From: Phycisphaeraceae bacterium | GTDB taxonomy: Bacteria > Planctomycetota > Phycisphaerae > Phycisphaerales > Zrk34 | Length of the DNA stretch: 55,573 bases | Reading direction: 5' to 3' | NCBI GenBank assembly: GCA_028284925.1 | Contig: JANQQT010000133.1 | Span: 1 to 55,573, forward strand | Part shown: piece after piece, positions 6,691 through 15,218 of the stretch | Position numbering within the stretch: position 1 is the stretch's first letter | Layout of the letters: each line of letters opens with the position of its first letter | Translations under genes and position numbers: made by a program | Notes under the pieces: generated by a model | Seen by the model: only the letters and a program-made list of their open reading frames with translations | What the model was told of the DNA's origin: nothing | The model's database searches: none

Positions 6691-7587
6691 CTAAAATCTA
6701 TCCGCCTTAACCTGTTTTGCGGTGTAGTAGTCTCTTATGGCGTCAACGGAACCGGATGCGATTCGCCGGGCCTTTTCATCCTTGCCATTCCAATCAACTA
6801 ACCCCTTATCCACACACCGATTGACGACATACCTACTTGGTGTTGGAACCTCGGCATTCCGGCATATCTCAATACACTTCATCCAGACCCACCCCTTGTC
6901 CTTGATGTACTCATCCGTTCGGATTCTAGATTCGGCAAGAGGCGTGACGCCGCTATCATCAATATCCTCTTTATCTTCATGCTCTCTCAACCGCTCTGCC
7001 TCTTCCCTCAATGCCGCTGCAATCGTCAAGTCATCCTCCCGCTCATCCACGTTCTCCGTAAACGTCTCAATGTCATCGTCCCGCAACCACGCCGCGACAA
7101 TCTCCACAGTCCAAGCTACTCGCCCACCCTCAAAATCATCCCAGACCGACCGCCGTAACCACTTCTGTAATCCAGAAAAATCTGGATCACTAAACGCGCC
7201 AGCGTCCACCGCCTTCATCAAACTTCGGTATCGCCTCGACTGCCAATCGTCTCGGATGGCTTCCTTAATGCTGGCGGGACGACCCGACGCCTTGGCCTCC
7301 CATTCACCAAAGCACCGCTCCCACTCTTCCGCACACGCCTGCACTTGCTCATGGGCTGGCAACTCACGAAACTCATCCCATCGTGCCTCCTCCGCCGCTC
7401 CATTAAGTATCAATTCCAGCTTCTCCGCTGCATCGTAAAAGAACACCATGCCCGGCTCACCGTCATAAGTTCGCCAGCGTCCCGACTCGTCCAGTATGGG
7501 ATGAATCCGATTCGCGGTTACGCAATTAACCAAACTGTTAGGCCAATCTTCGTCCCGACACAACCATAACCAGACCGCACAGTCCAT
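6691..7587 (-). CDS. Unrecognised acidic island protein
   Basis: A 298-residue soluble, tryptophan- and acid-rich protein. The middle (about 190-220) is highly charged and probably helical. The C-terminal 80 residues (IRTDEYIKDKGWVWMKCIEI onward) contain alternating helical segments that could form a winged-helix-like DNA-binding domain; this is a guess from pattern. It starts directly after the stop of the small gene at 7588, so the two are coupled. No replication, capsid or nuclease motif is visible. In an integrative island the second gene after the integrase is often a regulator or replication accessory protein. Confidence 0.6.
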   Translation of the reverse strand: MDCAVWLWLCRDEDWPNSLVNCVTANRIHPILDESGRWRTYDGEPGMVFFYDAAEKLELILNGAAEEARWDEFRELPAHEQVQACAEEWERCFGEWEAKASGRPASIKEAIRDDWQSRRYRSLMKAVDAGAFSDPDFSGLQKWLRRSVWDDFEGGRVAWTVEIVAAWLRDDDIETFTENVDEREDDLTIAAALREEAERLREHEDKEDIDDSGVTPLAESRIRTDEYIKDKGWVWMKCIEICRNAEVPTPSRYVVNRCVDKGLVDWNGKDEKARRIASGSVDAIRDYYTAKQVKADRF

Positions 7588-7812
7588 CTATACCTTGTGG
7601 TCCGTTCGCCCCTCAGTATCCGCCTGTACCCTGCCCCGCAGTTCATACCACATATCCTCTTGAAATACACCGACCTCTGTGGCGTCGATCAACACCCGCC
7701 CCAGCATGGCATACTCTGGATAATCCGGTGGAGTAAACGGAGCCGCCAGAATCTTCTTTACCTGCTTCTCAAGCCCCTCAATAAGTTCCGATTTGGTTTC
7801 TACTTGTGACAT
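7588..7812 (-). CDS. Small unrecognised island protein next to the integrase
   Basis: A 74-residue protein from the ATG at 7812 (MSQVETKS), preceded by AAGGAT. The frame continues 13 codons upstream, but that part overlaps a large inverted repeat (7835-7886), so the shorter form is preferred. It contains a PPDYPEYAMLGRVLIDATE segment and is acidic. Its stop directly abuts the next start at 7587. By position it could be a regulator or accessory factor, but no motif supports that. Confidence 0.5.
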   Translation of the reverse strand: MSQVETKSELIEGLEKQVKKILAAPFTPPDYPEYAMLGRVLIDATEVGVFQEDMWYELRGRVQADTEGRTDHKV

Positions 7813-7834
7813 GCCCGTATCCTTATGGTCGGGC

Positions 7835-7886
7835 TGGTCTGCCCCGGCCACCTGTGGATACGGTTACAGGTTTCCAGGGCAGACCA
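7835..7886. repeat. Nested inverted repeat between integrase and cargo genes
   Basis: A perfect ten-base outer arm (TGGTCTGCCC 7835-7844, GGGCAGACCA 7877-7886) encloses a second five-base pair (CCTGT/ACAGG, 7851-7855 and 7866-7870). The small gene at 7812 starts 22 bases beyond it on the minus strand, so it may act as a leader hairpin, an operator, or a terminator for the integrase. Confidence 0.65.
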
Positions 7887-7959
7887 TGCGGCGGTAGCTA
7901 CCCACCTACCCGTCAAGATTATATGTGTGTGTTATTCGTCAATGAATCAGTCCAGTCGA

Positions 7960-9127
7960 TTATCCCACTTTCCCAATCACATCACGTGCCTTCGCCATAT
8001 CAAATTCAGCATATTGGCTTGTCATCGCCGCCGACGTGTGGCCCAAAACACACCTTGCCGACTCAATCCCGAACTCTCTCCGAAGGTTGGTGGCGGCGTT
8101 ATGCCGTAGCTGGTGAGGATGCCATCGTGAGACGCCAGCACTGTCGCAAGCCCGCGTGATGGCGCGTCGGTATACGTCCGGCGTGTACTGGTCCGTTATC
8201 TTCCTATCCGTCTTTCGCGGCGTGGCGGGTTGGTTGGGCCTTCGGTGTGACGGCGCATCAGTACGCCGCGCGTATTCCGCTTCTCTCGGCGAAAACAGGT
8301 TCGCATCGACCGAACGACTAGCGAGGAATGGCACAATCAATTCCTGACCCTTTGGCCCGATGAAAATATGACGTTCGATGTCGTGGTCTTGGGTCTTGTG
8401 GAAACGCGGTACGTAATCCCAGATTTTCCCCGTCATGTCGATATCGACCGGACGCATGATTACTAACTCGCCGCCGCGAGCGCCTGTGAGCAATTGCAAC
8501 TGAATCAGAGTCTATACACCTGTCAACTCACAAACGGCTTCACAGCGTCAACGTATGCCTGTGGGACAGGCCGCACATTCCGTCCTTCCTTCGCCCTGGT
8601 CTTAGCCCTGATACGGTCATCAACGCAGCGTGCGTGTGTTTGGGAACCAACTCCTCCGATTCCGCCCATGAGAATATCCGTTTCACCCTGCTCACCATCC
8701 GATTCACATTCGACCTGCACCATCCCCCATCAATCATCTTCCCCCTGACGGCCTTCAATCGTTTCGGGCCAAACTCACCCGCTGGCGTCGATCCATAAAG
8801 CCCCTTCAAGGGCTTCATCGCGTGAATGTAGTTGTCAAACTCAGCCGACTGGCTTCCGTCCCGGTTGCGACGGTAGGTCTTTGCATACGCGAGAAACTTC
8901 ACCAGCATCTCGACGACGGTTATCTCCTCCGACACAACGACCATATTCCTGGCCCCCGCCTCCCACTCAGCCAAGAGTCGGTGGTACGCCTCAATACTCG
9001 CCGGCGTACCATATTCGCCCAGATATTGACGTTCCCGCCCAACTCCACGAACGCGGAATCGGCGCGATTTTTCCTTGTTTGCCTGCGATACTTGGGGATT
9101 CGTTGATTTGCCACAGTGCTGCTCCAT
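7960..9127 (-). pseudogene. Tyrosine recombinase (integrase), broken by a stop and frame changes
   Basis: Planctomycete-type phage-like integrase. The N-terminal frame (9127 to about 8600) holds the SAM-like DNA-binding part and ends with HAALMTVSGLRPGR. The next segment (NVRPVPQAYVDAVKPFVS) is in another frame and ends at TGA (8521-8523), where an arginine codon would be expected. The catalytic part resumes in a third frame (8513 to 7960), with TGARGGEL (box I Arg), the HPHQLRH box and the SQYAEFD tyrosine. The joined product would be about 385 residues, normal for the family. Catalytic residues survive, but no single frame encodes the whole enzyme, so activity is unlikely unless the sequence has errors. 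Confidence 0.85.
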
Positions 9128-9137
9128 CGGGTGCGAT

Positions 9138-9155
9138 TCGTATCCGGGGATACGA
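9138..9155. repeat. Inverted repeat TCGTATCC-GG-GGATACGA near the right end of the island
   Basis: Perfect eight-base arms with a two-base spacer lie just upstream of the integrase start. The core matches the palindrome at 2847-2867 near the opposite end, so it is a candidate integrase or excisionase binding site. Confidence 0.55.
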
Positions 9156-9196
9156 TTTTCGTTCCTGATTAGAGCCGCACCGCCCTGAGGACGGGT

Positions 9197-9213
9197 ATCC
9201 GTAAACTACGGAT
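9197..9213. repeat. Inverted repeat ATCCGTA-AAC-TACGGAT
   Basis: Perfect seven-base arms around AAC, 20 bases inside the right attachment repeat. Together with 9138-9155 it forms a cluster of short palindromes in the interval between integrase and tRNA. Confidence 0.5.
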
Positions 9214-9232
9214 TCGGCAAGGTTTACAGTAA

Positions 9233-9306
<74 letters not shown>

Positions 9307-9333
9307 ATACGGGTCCACTTGACGTGTCGCGGA

Positions 9334-9361
9334 ATCTTAGGCCGATAGATGATGGCGTCAA
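9334..9361 (-). promoter_or_regulatory. Promoter of tRNA-Ala
   Basis: On the minus strand TTGACG (9361-9356), a 16-base spacer and TAAGAT (9339-9334), 28 bases upstream of the mature tRNA 5' end. Confidence 0.5.
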
Positions 9362-9428
9362 GACTTGCGACTGGAATGCCGAGATCCTACCGGAGTCATC
9401 AGCACATTTGTAGAAGGTAAACGATCGT

Positions 9429-10583
9429 TCAGCTTTGGATCGTATCCATGCGCCAGTAGGCGACGGGGACGAGAATAGCGATGGGGAGCCAGGCAACGGC
9501 TGCGGGGGAAAGAAGTGTGCCGGGTGTGATGCGCACCATGACTGATGCGGTAGCCCAGACGCCAACGGCTACGCCGGCCATTTTGACCGCGGGGATCATG
9601 AGATTGCCGGGGGCGCGAATCAGGAAAAACGGGACACCGATGATAAGGATAAGCATATTGACGACGGGCATGGAAAAACGACTGTGGATAATGCGTTTAA
9701 GGGAAGCGGTATCCACGACGCCTTCCTGATTCTCGATCATTTCCTGGATTTGTCGAATGCTTTGCAGTTCCCTGAAACCGGATCGATATCGCATTTTGAT
9801 CGTGACGGGGTCGAGTTGGGAAGCGATAAAGTATTCCTTGACGGCATTTCTGCCGAGGGCGGCAGGAGCGCTCTCGGAACGTTCATCCTGTGTATCCCGT
9901 CGCTTCTCGATGATGGCATTCTTGAGGATCCACCCCTTGCGTTCATCATCCCAGGACGCGCCCTCGGCGACGATGCGGGTATGAGCGCGACCAAAGTGAT
10001 AGTCGCCCGCCTTTTCGCGTTGAAGGATATTGATGTCTTCCATCGTGTCGTGTTCAGGATCAAATTTGGACGTGGACCAGAGTGAACCATCCGTATCCCG
10101 TATGTAGAACTTCTCAAAGCTGCTGACGCGACCATGTTTAATGTCGCGGTGTTTCATGCTGAGACGATCCGCGAGATTGGGAAGGACGAGTTCCTGATTG
10201 ACGACCATGGCCATCGTGGTGACGAAACCGAGAACGAAAAGGGGCATGGCGACACGTTGCATGGAGATGCCGGAGGCGAGGATGGCCGTCAATTCGCGTT
10301 TCCTGTTGAGGGTCGCAAGTGTAAAAGCGGCGGCGGCAATCGGCAGGAGGCCTCCGAGGTAGGCGAACATCAAAAAGATCATCGGCGTGTAATACCGCCA
10401 CATTGATCGGATCGTGCGTTTGAACAGGTGCCAACTGTCGCCTTCGACGGTCTGGGCGTACTGGACGAATTCATCGAAGTTGGTAATGAGGTCGAGAAGG
10501 ATAATCAGCCCGATGATCACGACGAAAAGGATCGCGTAGTTCAAGACGAAGATTCGGGCAATGTATCGATCGAGTATGCGCAT
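9429..10583 (-). CDS. LptF/LptG family permease (LptG-like)
   Basis: A 384-residue YjgP/YjgQ-family inner-membrane protein. In the LPS transport complex, two such permeases with the LptB ATPase extract lipopolysaccharide from the inner membrane. The starting MRILDRYIARIF segment, an N-terminal trio of membrane helices (about 12-115), a periplasmic beta-jellyroll domain (about 125-280) and three C-terminal helices are all visible. The length is typical. A second, longer relative follows upstream (10634-12388), and the two presumably form the heterodimer. Which is LptF and which LptG cannot be settled by eye. Confidence 0.85.
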   Translation of the reverse strand: MRILDRYIARIFVLNYAILFVVIIGLIILLDLITNFDEFVQYAQTVEGDSWHLFKRTIRSMWRYYTPMIFLMFAYLGGLLPIAAAAFTLATLNRKRELTAILASGISMQRVAMPLFVLGFVTTMAMVVNQELVLPNLADRLSMKHRDIKHGRVSSFEKFYIRDTDGSLWSTSKFDPEHDTMEDINILQREKAGDYHFGRAHTRIVAEGASWDDERKGWILKNAIIEKRRDTQDERSESAPAALGRNAVKEYFIASQLDPVTIKMRYRSGFRELQSIRQIQEMIENQEGVVDTASLKRIIHSRFSMPVVNMLILIIGVPFFLIRAPGNLMIPAVKMAGVAVGVWATASVMVRITPGTLLSPAAVAWLPIAILVPVAYWRMDTIQS

Positions 10584-10633
10584 GTTAGTTCAGAGGCGTG
10601 TTTGTGCAGTGTTGCTGTTGTGTGGAAACGATT

Positions 10634-12388
10634 CTAATTTCGGCGAAGTTTAGCGTAGATTCCAATGATGATGACCGCCAGGCCTCCGTTGCCGGACCAG
10701 ATCATCGAGGTACTCAAGACGGAACTGATGTCGTGGCTTTCGAACATCTGCTGCCCTGAGGATACGGTGACGAATGCCAACACGGTTGGCATGAAACACC
10801 AGAAGAAGATGGCGAGGGGCATTTGGTTTCGCAAGAGCATACTCATAATCCCACCGAGCAGTAGAACCAGGAGACACATGACGGCCATTGCGGCACGCTC
10901 ATGCAGACGGCTTGTGATGTGTCGACGGAGATCCCGAATGCGATGATCGAGCATTTTCCAGTGTCTGTGGACTTCAGGAGCGCCGCGGGAGAAAGTGGAT
11001 GCAACTTCGGAGAGTTCCTCTGCACCCCGCTCGATAAGGGGCTGGGCGATTGGCTGGGCATATTTGAGAAGGGGAAGTTGAAGTTCACGTTGGGCTGTCT
11101 GGTCGGTTGGCCCGGAGCCGGCGACGACGGTATCAAAGAGAGTGAGGCGGAGGCGCGGTTCATCATCAAGGGCGTGTCGATCAACGGAGATTTCGGCAGT
11201 CCTGGCGAAAATGCGTTTGGGCGCCTGATCAATGGTGGTGACGACTTCGATACCACGACCACCATATTCAGAACCGCGCCTAAGGGTTTGCTTTGATGTA
11301 CCGAGGGTGATGCGATCGTGAAGCAATCTGACCGTTTCCGCGCGGATCTGAACCGTGCGGTCCGCATGGTCGGTAAGATTCCCGACGACGTTCTGTTGCT
11401 GGAACTGTTTCTCAAGACGAATGAGAAGTTGCCTTGAGGCGAGGGCATCGACAAGAACCTGTTTATGGTACCTGATTTCCGGCGACATATCCGGCTCGCG
11501 AGCCATATTGCGAAGTCGGGTAAGACTCATGTATTTGGGTCGCTGGCGGAAGGGGCTGGGGACTTCCTGTTCCTTAATGGGCGCATGTTTGAGGGAGATC
11601 AGTCGACCTGATTCGGGGTTGTTCATGGCGACCTGATTTAAGGAAAGCGTGGCGTAGGCTCGATCATTGAGATCGTCGTAGAACAGGTCAACCCAGACGC
11701 GCTCGGCGGTGTAATCGGCACGAAGGCGAGTGTGATACTCGGTAATGACCTTACCTTCTTTGTTCTTTTTGGGTTCTCCTTCGGAGTTAAGAATGGGGCG
11801 TCTTTCGGATTGGGTCTTTCCAACAGCGGCGCCGAGCAGAAGCATCCGGTTTTGAGGAACGGGCTTATCGTCCGTGGTGGTGGGATCGATATCTATCCCA
11901 TCCTGCGCGTAGTCGGCGTAGATGATCCAGTCATCCATGCGTACGACCTCGCCGCGCTGGATCTGACGAATAAGCATACGGGCGACATCCTGCTCCACTT
12001 CACGAGCTGCGAGTTGCCAGAATTTGGGGACGATCCAGTTACTGAGGAAGAACATGGAGAGCGTGAGGACAAGGCCAAGCACAAAGATCGGGGCGAGGAT
12101 CTCGCGATAACTGATACCTGAGACGGCACATGCTGTGATTTCATTGTCACCGCACATTCTGAAAAAAACGAGTGTGCTCGCGAAAGCGGCGGCAAAGGGC
12201 AGAGCAAAGGTCAACATACCGGGCATCGTGTAGAGGATGACCTTGACCATTTGGATGGGTTCAAGGAGACCTTCGCTGATGGGTTTGATGGCAACACCGA
12301 AGCTCATCACCACAACGAGTACGAGTGTAGAGGCTGCGAGAAGCTTGAGAACCTCAAATAGAATGTAGCGATAGAGGGTGAGCGGCAT
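10634..12388 (-). CDS. LptF/LptG family permease with enlarged periplasmic region
   Basis: A 584-residue relative of the neighbouring permease, with the same six-helix plan. The N-terminus is MPLTLYRYILFEVLKLL. The region between helix sets (about 115-480) is roughly 200 residues longer than in ordinary LptF. The four hydrophobic C-terminal stretches include AVMCLLVLLLGGIMSML. The frame extends 11 codons further, but the ATG at 12388 matches the family start. The two permease genes are separated by 50 bases and are probably one operon. The extra periplasmic segment contains long charged helices (RLEKQFQQQNVVGNL region). Confidence 0.8.
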   Translation of the reverse strand: MPLTLYRYILFEVLKLLAASTLVLVVVMSFGVAIKPISEGLLEPIQMVKVILYTMPGMLTFALPFAAAFASTLVFFRMCGDNEITACAVSGISYREILAPIFVLGLVLTLSMFFLSNWIVPKFWQLAAREVEQDVARMLIRQIQRGEVVRMDDWIIYADYAQDGIDIDPTTTDDKPVPQNRMLLLGAAVGKTQSERRPILNSEGEPKKNKEGKVITEYHTRLRADYTAERVWVDLFYDDLNDRAYATLSLNQVAMNNPESGRLISLKHAPIKEQEVPSPFRQRPKYMSLTRLRNMAREPDMSPEIRYHKQVLVDALASRQLLIRLEKQFQQQNVVGNLTDHADRTVQIRAETVRLLHDRITLGTSKQTLRRGSEYGGRGIEVVTTIDQAPKRIFARTAEISVDRHALDDEPRLRLTLFDTVVAGSGPTDQTAQRELQLPLLKYAQPIAQPLIERGAEELSEVASTFSRGAPEVHRHWKMLDHRIRDLRRHITSRLHERAAMAVMCLLVLLLGGIMSMLLRNQMPLAIFFWCFMPTVLAFVTVSSGQQMFESHDISSVLSTSMIWSGNGGLAVIIIGIYAKLRRN

Positions 12389-12445
12389 GTTGAGGTATCC
12401 TTGGCATGCCACAATACACAAACAAACGCGTGGGTCAATTAGGGC

Positions 12446-13381
12446 TTATCCGACCAATGGTGTGGATAGATATCGCTCGCCGAAGTCACAGGCGATGGTA
12501 GCGATTCGTTTACCATGAAGGTTGAATTTTTCGATGGCCTTATTGACCGCACAGATGTTTGCGCCGCTGCTTATGCCGCCGAAGATACCTTCTTCCTTAG
12601 GGAGTCGCCTGGCCCATTCGTAGGCTTCATCATCGCTGACGGTGACGATGCCGTCGATAAGGGACGTATCGCAATTGGCAGGGATAAATCCGGCACCGAT
12701 ACCTTGGATGTCGTGCTCACCCGGTTTATTCCCAGCAATCACGGAGGAGTTCTTGGGCTCGACGGCAATAGCGAGAAGATCGGGGTTATGTTTTCTAAGG
12801 AAACGCGTAACGCCGGTGATCGTTCCACCGGTTCCCACGCCCACGATGAAGGCATCGATGTGGCCATCGGAGTCGGCCCAGATTTCGGGACCTGTTGTCG
12901 CCTCGTGGATAGCTGGGTTGGCGGGATTCTCAAATTGCATGGGCATCCATGCCTTAGGATCATCTTGGGTAATTTCGATGGCCTTGGCGATGGCGGCGCC
13001 CATACCCATATCATCGGGTGTAAGGATGAGTTCGGCGCCGAGCCCACGAAGGAGTGACCTGCGCTCGAGACTCATGGTTTCGGGCATGGTGAGTGTCAGG
13101 CGGTATCCGCGGGAAGCGCAGACAAAAGCGAGTCCGATGCCTGTATTGCCGCTGGTGGGTTCAACAATATGCGTATCGGGTTCGAGCGTTTCGGCCTTCT
13201 CGGCGGCGTTAATCATGGCGACGCCAATGCGATCCTTGACACTACCCATTGGGTTAAAAAACTCGCATTTGACGAAGACCTCCGCCACCTGAGGAGAAAT
13301 CATCCGCTGCAAGCGCACCATGGGAGTATTGAAGGTCGTATCGACGATGGAGTTGTAGCTTTGTTGACGAAGAAGAGTCAT
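12446..13381 (-). CDS. cysK: Cysteine synthase
   Basis: A 311-residue PLP-dependent O-acetylserine sulfhydrylase, which converts O-acetylserine and sulfide to cysteine. The PLP lysine lies in NPMGSVKDR, the SGNTGIGLAF loop binds substrate, and GVGTGGTITGV binds the PLP phosphate. The open frame runs 18 codons further upstream, but the ATG at 13381 has GGAGA seven bases before it and gives the normal length. CysK and the related cystathionine beta-synthase or CysM cannot be separated with certainty by eye; the sequence is closest to the CysK pattern. Confidence 0.93.
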   Translation of the reverse strand: MTLLRQQSYNSIVDTTFNTPMVRLQRMISPQVAEVFVKCEFFNPMGSVKDRIGVAMINAAEKAETLEPDTHIVEPTSGNTGIGLAFVCASRGYRLTLTMPETMSLERRSLLRGLGAELILTPDDMGMGAAIAKAIEITQDDPKAWMPMQFENPANPAIHEATTGPEIWADSDGHIDAFIVGVGTGGTITGVTRFLRKHNPDLLAIAVEPKNSSVIAGNKPGEHDIQGIGAGFIPANCDTSLIDGIVTVSDDEAYEWARRLPKEEGIFGGISSGANICAVNKAIEKFNLHGKRIATIACDFGERYLSTPLVG

Positions 13382-13519
13382 GGCGCGTCTCCAGAGCAGT
13401 GGATGAAGGGTATAGGGTGGGGATAAATCATTCAAGTCGGCCCGATAACCAGTGAACGAACATTCGGCGAAACCGATATTCAGGAATGACCGATATTAAG
13501 CTGGAAAGCGAGGATTCCT

Positions 13520-14377
13520 ATGAAACTAGTTCATGGAGTTATCGGTCGTCTGATCTTGCTGGCATGTCTGGCGTGTGTACTCGGAGGGTGTCAATCCCAA
13601 GACTTGCTGCCCAGTGAGCAGGGACCGGAGTGGCTTTCGCGGGGGTACGAACGAGAAATCCGAAATGGTGAAATTACGAAGAAGAGTCTGGGAAAAAAGA
13701 TAGACCTGGAGTTAACAGACGTCACGTTCGAGAACGCTCTTTTCAGATTTGCCTCGGTAACGAATATCAACATTCAAGCGGATTGGAAGCAACTTGCGGC
13801 AGTCGGTGTTCGAAAGGACACGCTGGTGAGTTTGAGCTGTCGACAGGAATCGGGGCGGGACGTTTTGAGGAAGATTATCTCGGCGGGTAAAAATGCGCGA
13901 CAGTTGGTAAGCACCAACGTAGATGAATTGACGTCATTACGGCAACTAATTCGCGGGAAGAAAGTAGTCATTATGCCGGCCGATGGGTTTGTGGAGGATC
14001 CGCTTCAAGAGGTAAATGACATACGGACGGCATATCGAATTCTGCGGGAAGCGAACGTCTTTTGCACGGCGGAGTTGGGTGAAAGTAATATGGTCCCGGC
14101 ATCATTGCGGGCTTATCGATTGATTGGGAAATCGGAGCACGCAGATGGTGTATTCAAGGATTTGATCGAGAATGCCACGCCAACGGGTCAGTTGTATGCA
14201 CTGTGTGGAATAAGTGATACGGACGCCAAAGCGTTTGAAAAGCGTCTACGCGAGTTTGAACGGCGTGATGAGATGGTCTATGCACAATTTGGACACATTT
14301 CGGGGAAAAGGAAAATCTCAACACTTGCGAGGCGACGTGTGTTGATGGCGGATGTGCCGTTACATCTTGGTCAGTGA
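13520..14377 (+). CDS. Lipoprotein with an STN-like (secretin N-terminal) domain
   Basis: A 285-residue protein with a lipoprotein signal (LACVLGGC, Cys near residue 23), so it should be lipid-anchored. Residues about 58-115 (DLELTDVTFENALFRFASVT, then a DTLVSLSC strand and a RDVLRKII helix) follow the alternating pattern of the short STN domain found in secretins and TonB receptors and common in planctomycete exported proteins. The remainder has no recognised domain and ends in a basic stretch. It is a single gene between convergent and divergent neighbours. Function unknown. Confidence 0.7.
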   Translation: MKLVHGVIGRLILLACLACVLGGCQSQDLLPSEQGPEWLSRGYEREIRNGEITKKSLGKKIDLELTDVTFENALFRFASVTNINIQADWKQLAAVGVRKDTLVSLSCRQESGRDVLRKIISAGKNARQLVSTNVDELTSLRQLIRGKKVVIMPADGFVEDPLQEVNDIRTAYRILREANVFCTAELGESNMVPASLRAYRLIGKSEHADGVFKDLIENATPTGQLYALCGISDTDAKAFEKRLREFERRDEMVYAQFGHISGKRKISTLARRRVLMADVPLHLGQ

Positions 14378-14433
14378 TAAGAGTGGACGAAAGACGACGC
14401 GGGACAGACTCAGACAACTATCAGTAAAAGAAA

Positions 14434-14464
14434 AGGCGACGATACGGAGTTCGGATCGTCGCCT
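14434..14464 (-). terminator. Intrinsic terminator of tadA
   Basis: A perfect ten-pair stem (AGGCGACGAT/ATCGTCGCCT) with an 11-base loop is followed on the minus strand by TTTTCTTTT. It can also close the convergent lipoprotein gene on the plus strand, though no T-run exists there. Confidence 0.75.
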
Positions 14465-14490
14465 CTGTTCATGTTGTCCGTGAAAACCCC

Positions 14491-15018
14491 TCAGCCGGCC
14501 ATGCGGCGATTGATTTTGTTCTGTTTTCTTCGCTCTTTGAAGAATTCGCGAAGGATACCGCGACATTCCGGGCCGAGCACGCCGCGAATGACTGTGGTCT
14601 GGTGGTTAAGTCGATTGTCGTTACAGATTTCGTATAGGGAATCCACGCCTCCGCCCTTGGCATCCGTGGCGCCGTAGACGAGTTTGCCAACCCGACCGTT
14701 GACGATCGCGCCTGCACACATGGGACAGGGTTCGAGCGTAACGGCAAGTGAACAATCGTTGAGTCGCCAGTCGTCGAGCTTTTTGGCGGCAGCCCGTAGT
14801 GCGATGATTTCGGCGTGAGCAGTGGGGTCGCGATGTGATTCTCGCAGGTTGTGGGCTTCGGCGATAACTTCCTCGCCACGATAGACGACTGCTCCAACGG
14901 GAACCTCGGCTACACCGAAAGCGCGTCGGGCCTGATCCATGGCGCGGTGCATCATCATCAGATCGAGCGGATCGGCATGGCTGCGATCCAGCTCCTCGGT
15001 TAATCTCAATCTCTCCAT
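14491..15018 (-). CDS. tadA: tRNA adenosine(34) deaminase
   Basis: A 175-residue zinc-dependent deaminase that converts the wobble adenosine of tRNA-Arg(ACG) to inosine. The HAE active-site motif (PTAHAEII) and the PCPMCAGAI zinc ligands are intact, and the C-terminal ECRGILREFF helix is typical of TadA as against free-nucleoside deaminases. The frame extends 29 codons upstream to 15105, but the ATG at 15018 has a strong GGAGGG site six bases before it, so I prefer that start. Confidence 0.92.
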   Translation of the reverse strand: MERLRLTEELDRSHADPLDLMMMHRAMDQARRAFGVAEVPVGAVVYRGEEVIAEAHNLRESHRDPTAHAEIIALRAAAKKLDDWRLNDCSLAVTLEPCPMCAGAIVNGRVGKLVYGATDAKGGGVDSLYEICNDNRLNHQTTVIRGVLGPECRGILREFFKERRKQNKINRRMAG

Positions 15019-15218
15019 TGCTGCCCTCCATAGGCGTTGGAGCCATGTATTGCGGTGTTTGGTCTTCCCTGCCAAACGATTATCTTTTGTTTGCCTCCTT
15101 TTCATCGGTTCAGCCTTGAAGGGGGTTAATCAGCGAAAAAGAAATGTCTTATCGGGTTTTGGGGTAGGTGTTGTTGATGCTGTTAGCAGTGTTGTGCGTG
15201 GTATCGGACGCGGGGGAT

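Noticed and set aside
6806..6814. Perfect DnaA box (TTATCCACA) inside the island
   Set aside because: A single box inside a coding gene, without iterons or a replication gene, is expected by chance in 55 kb.
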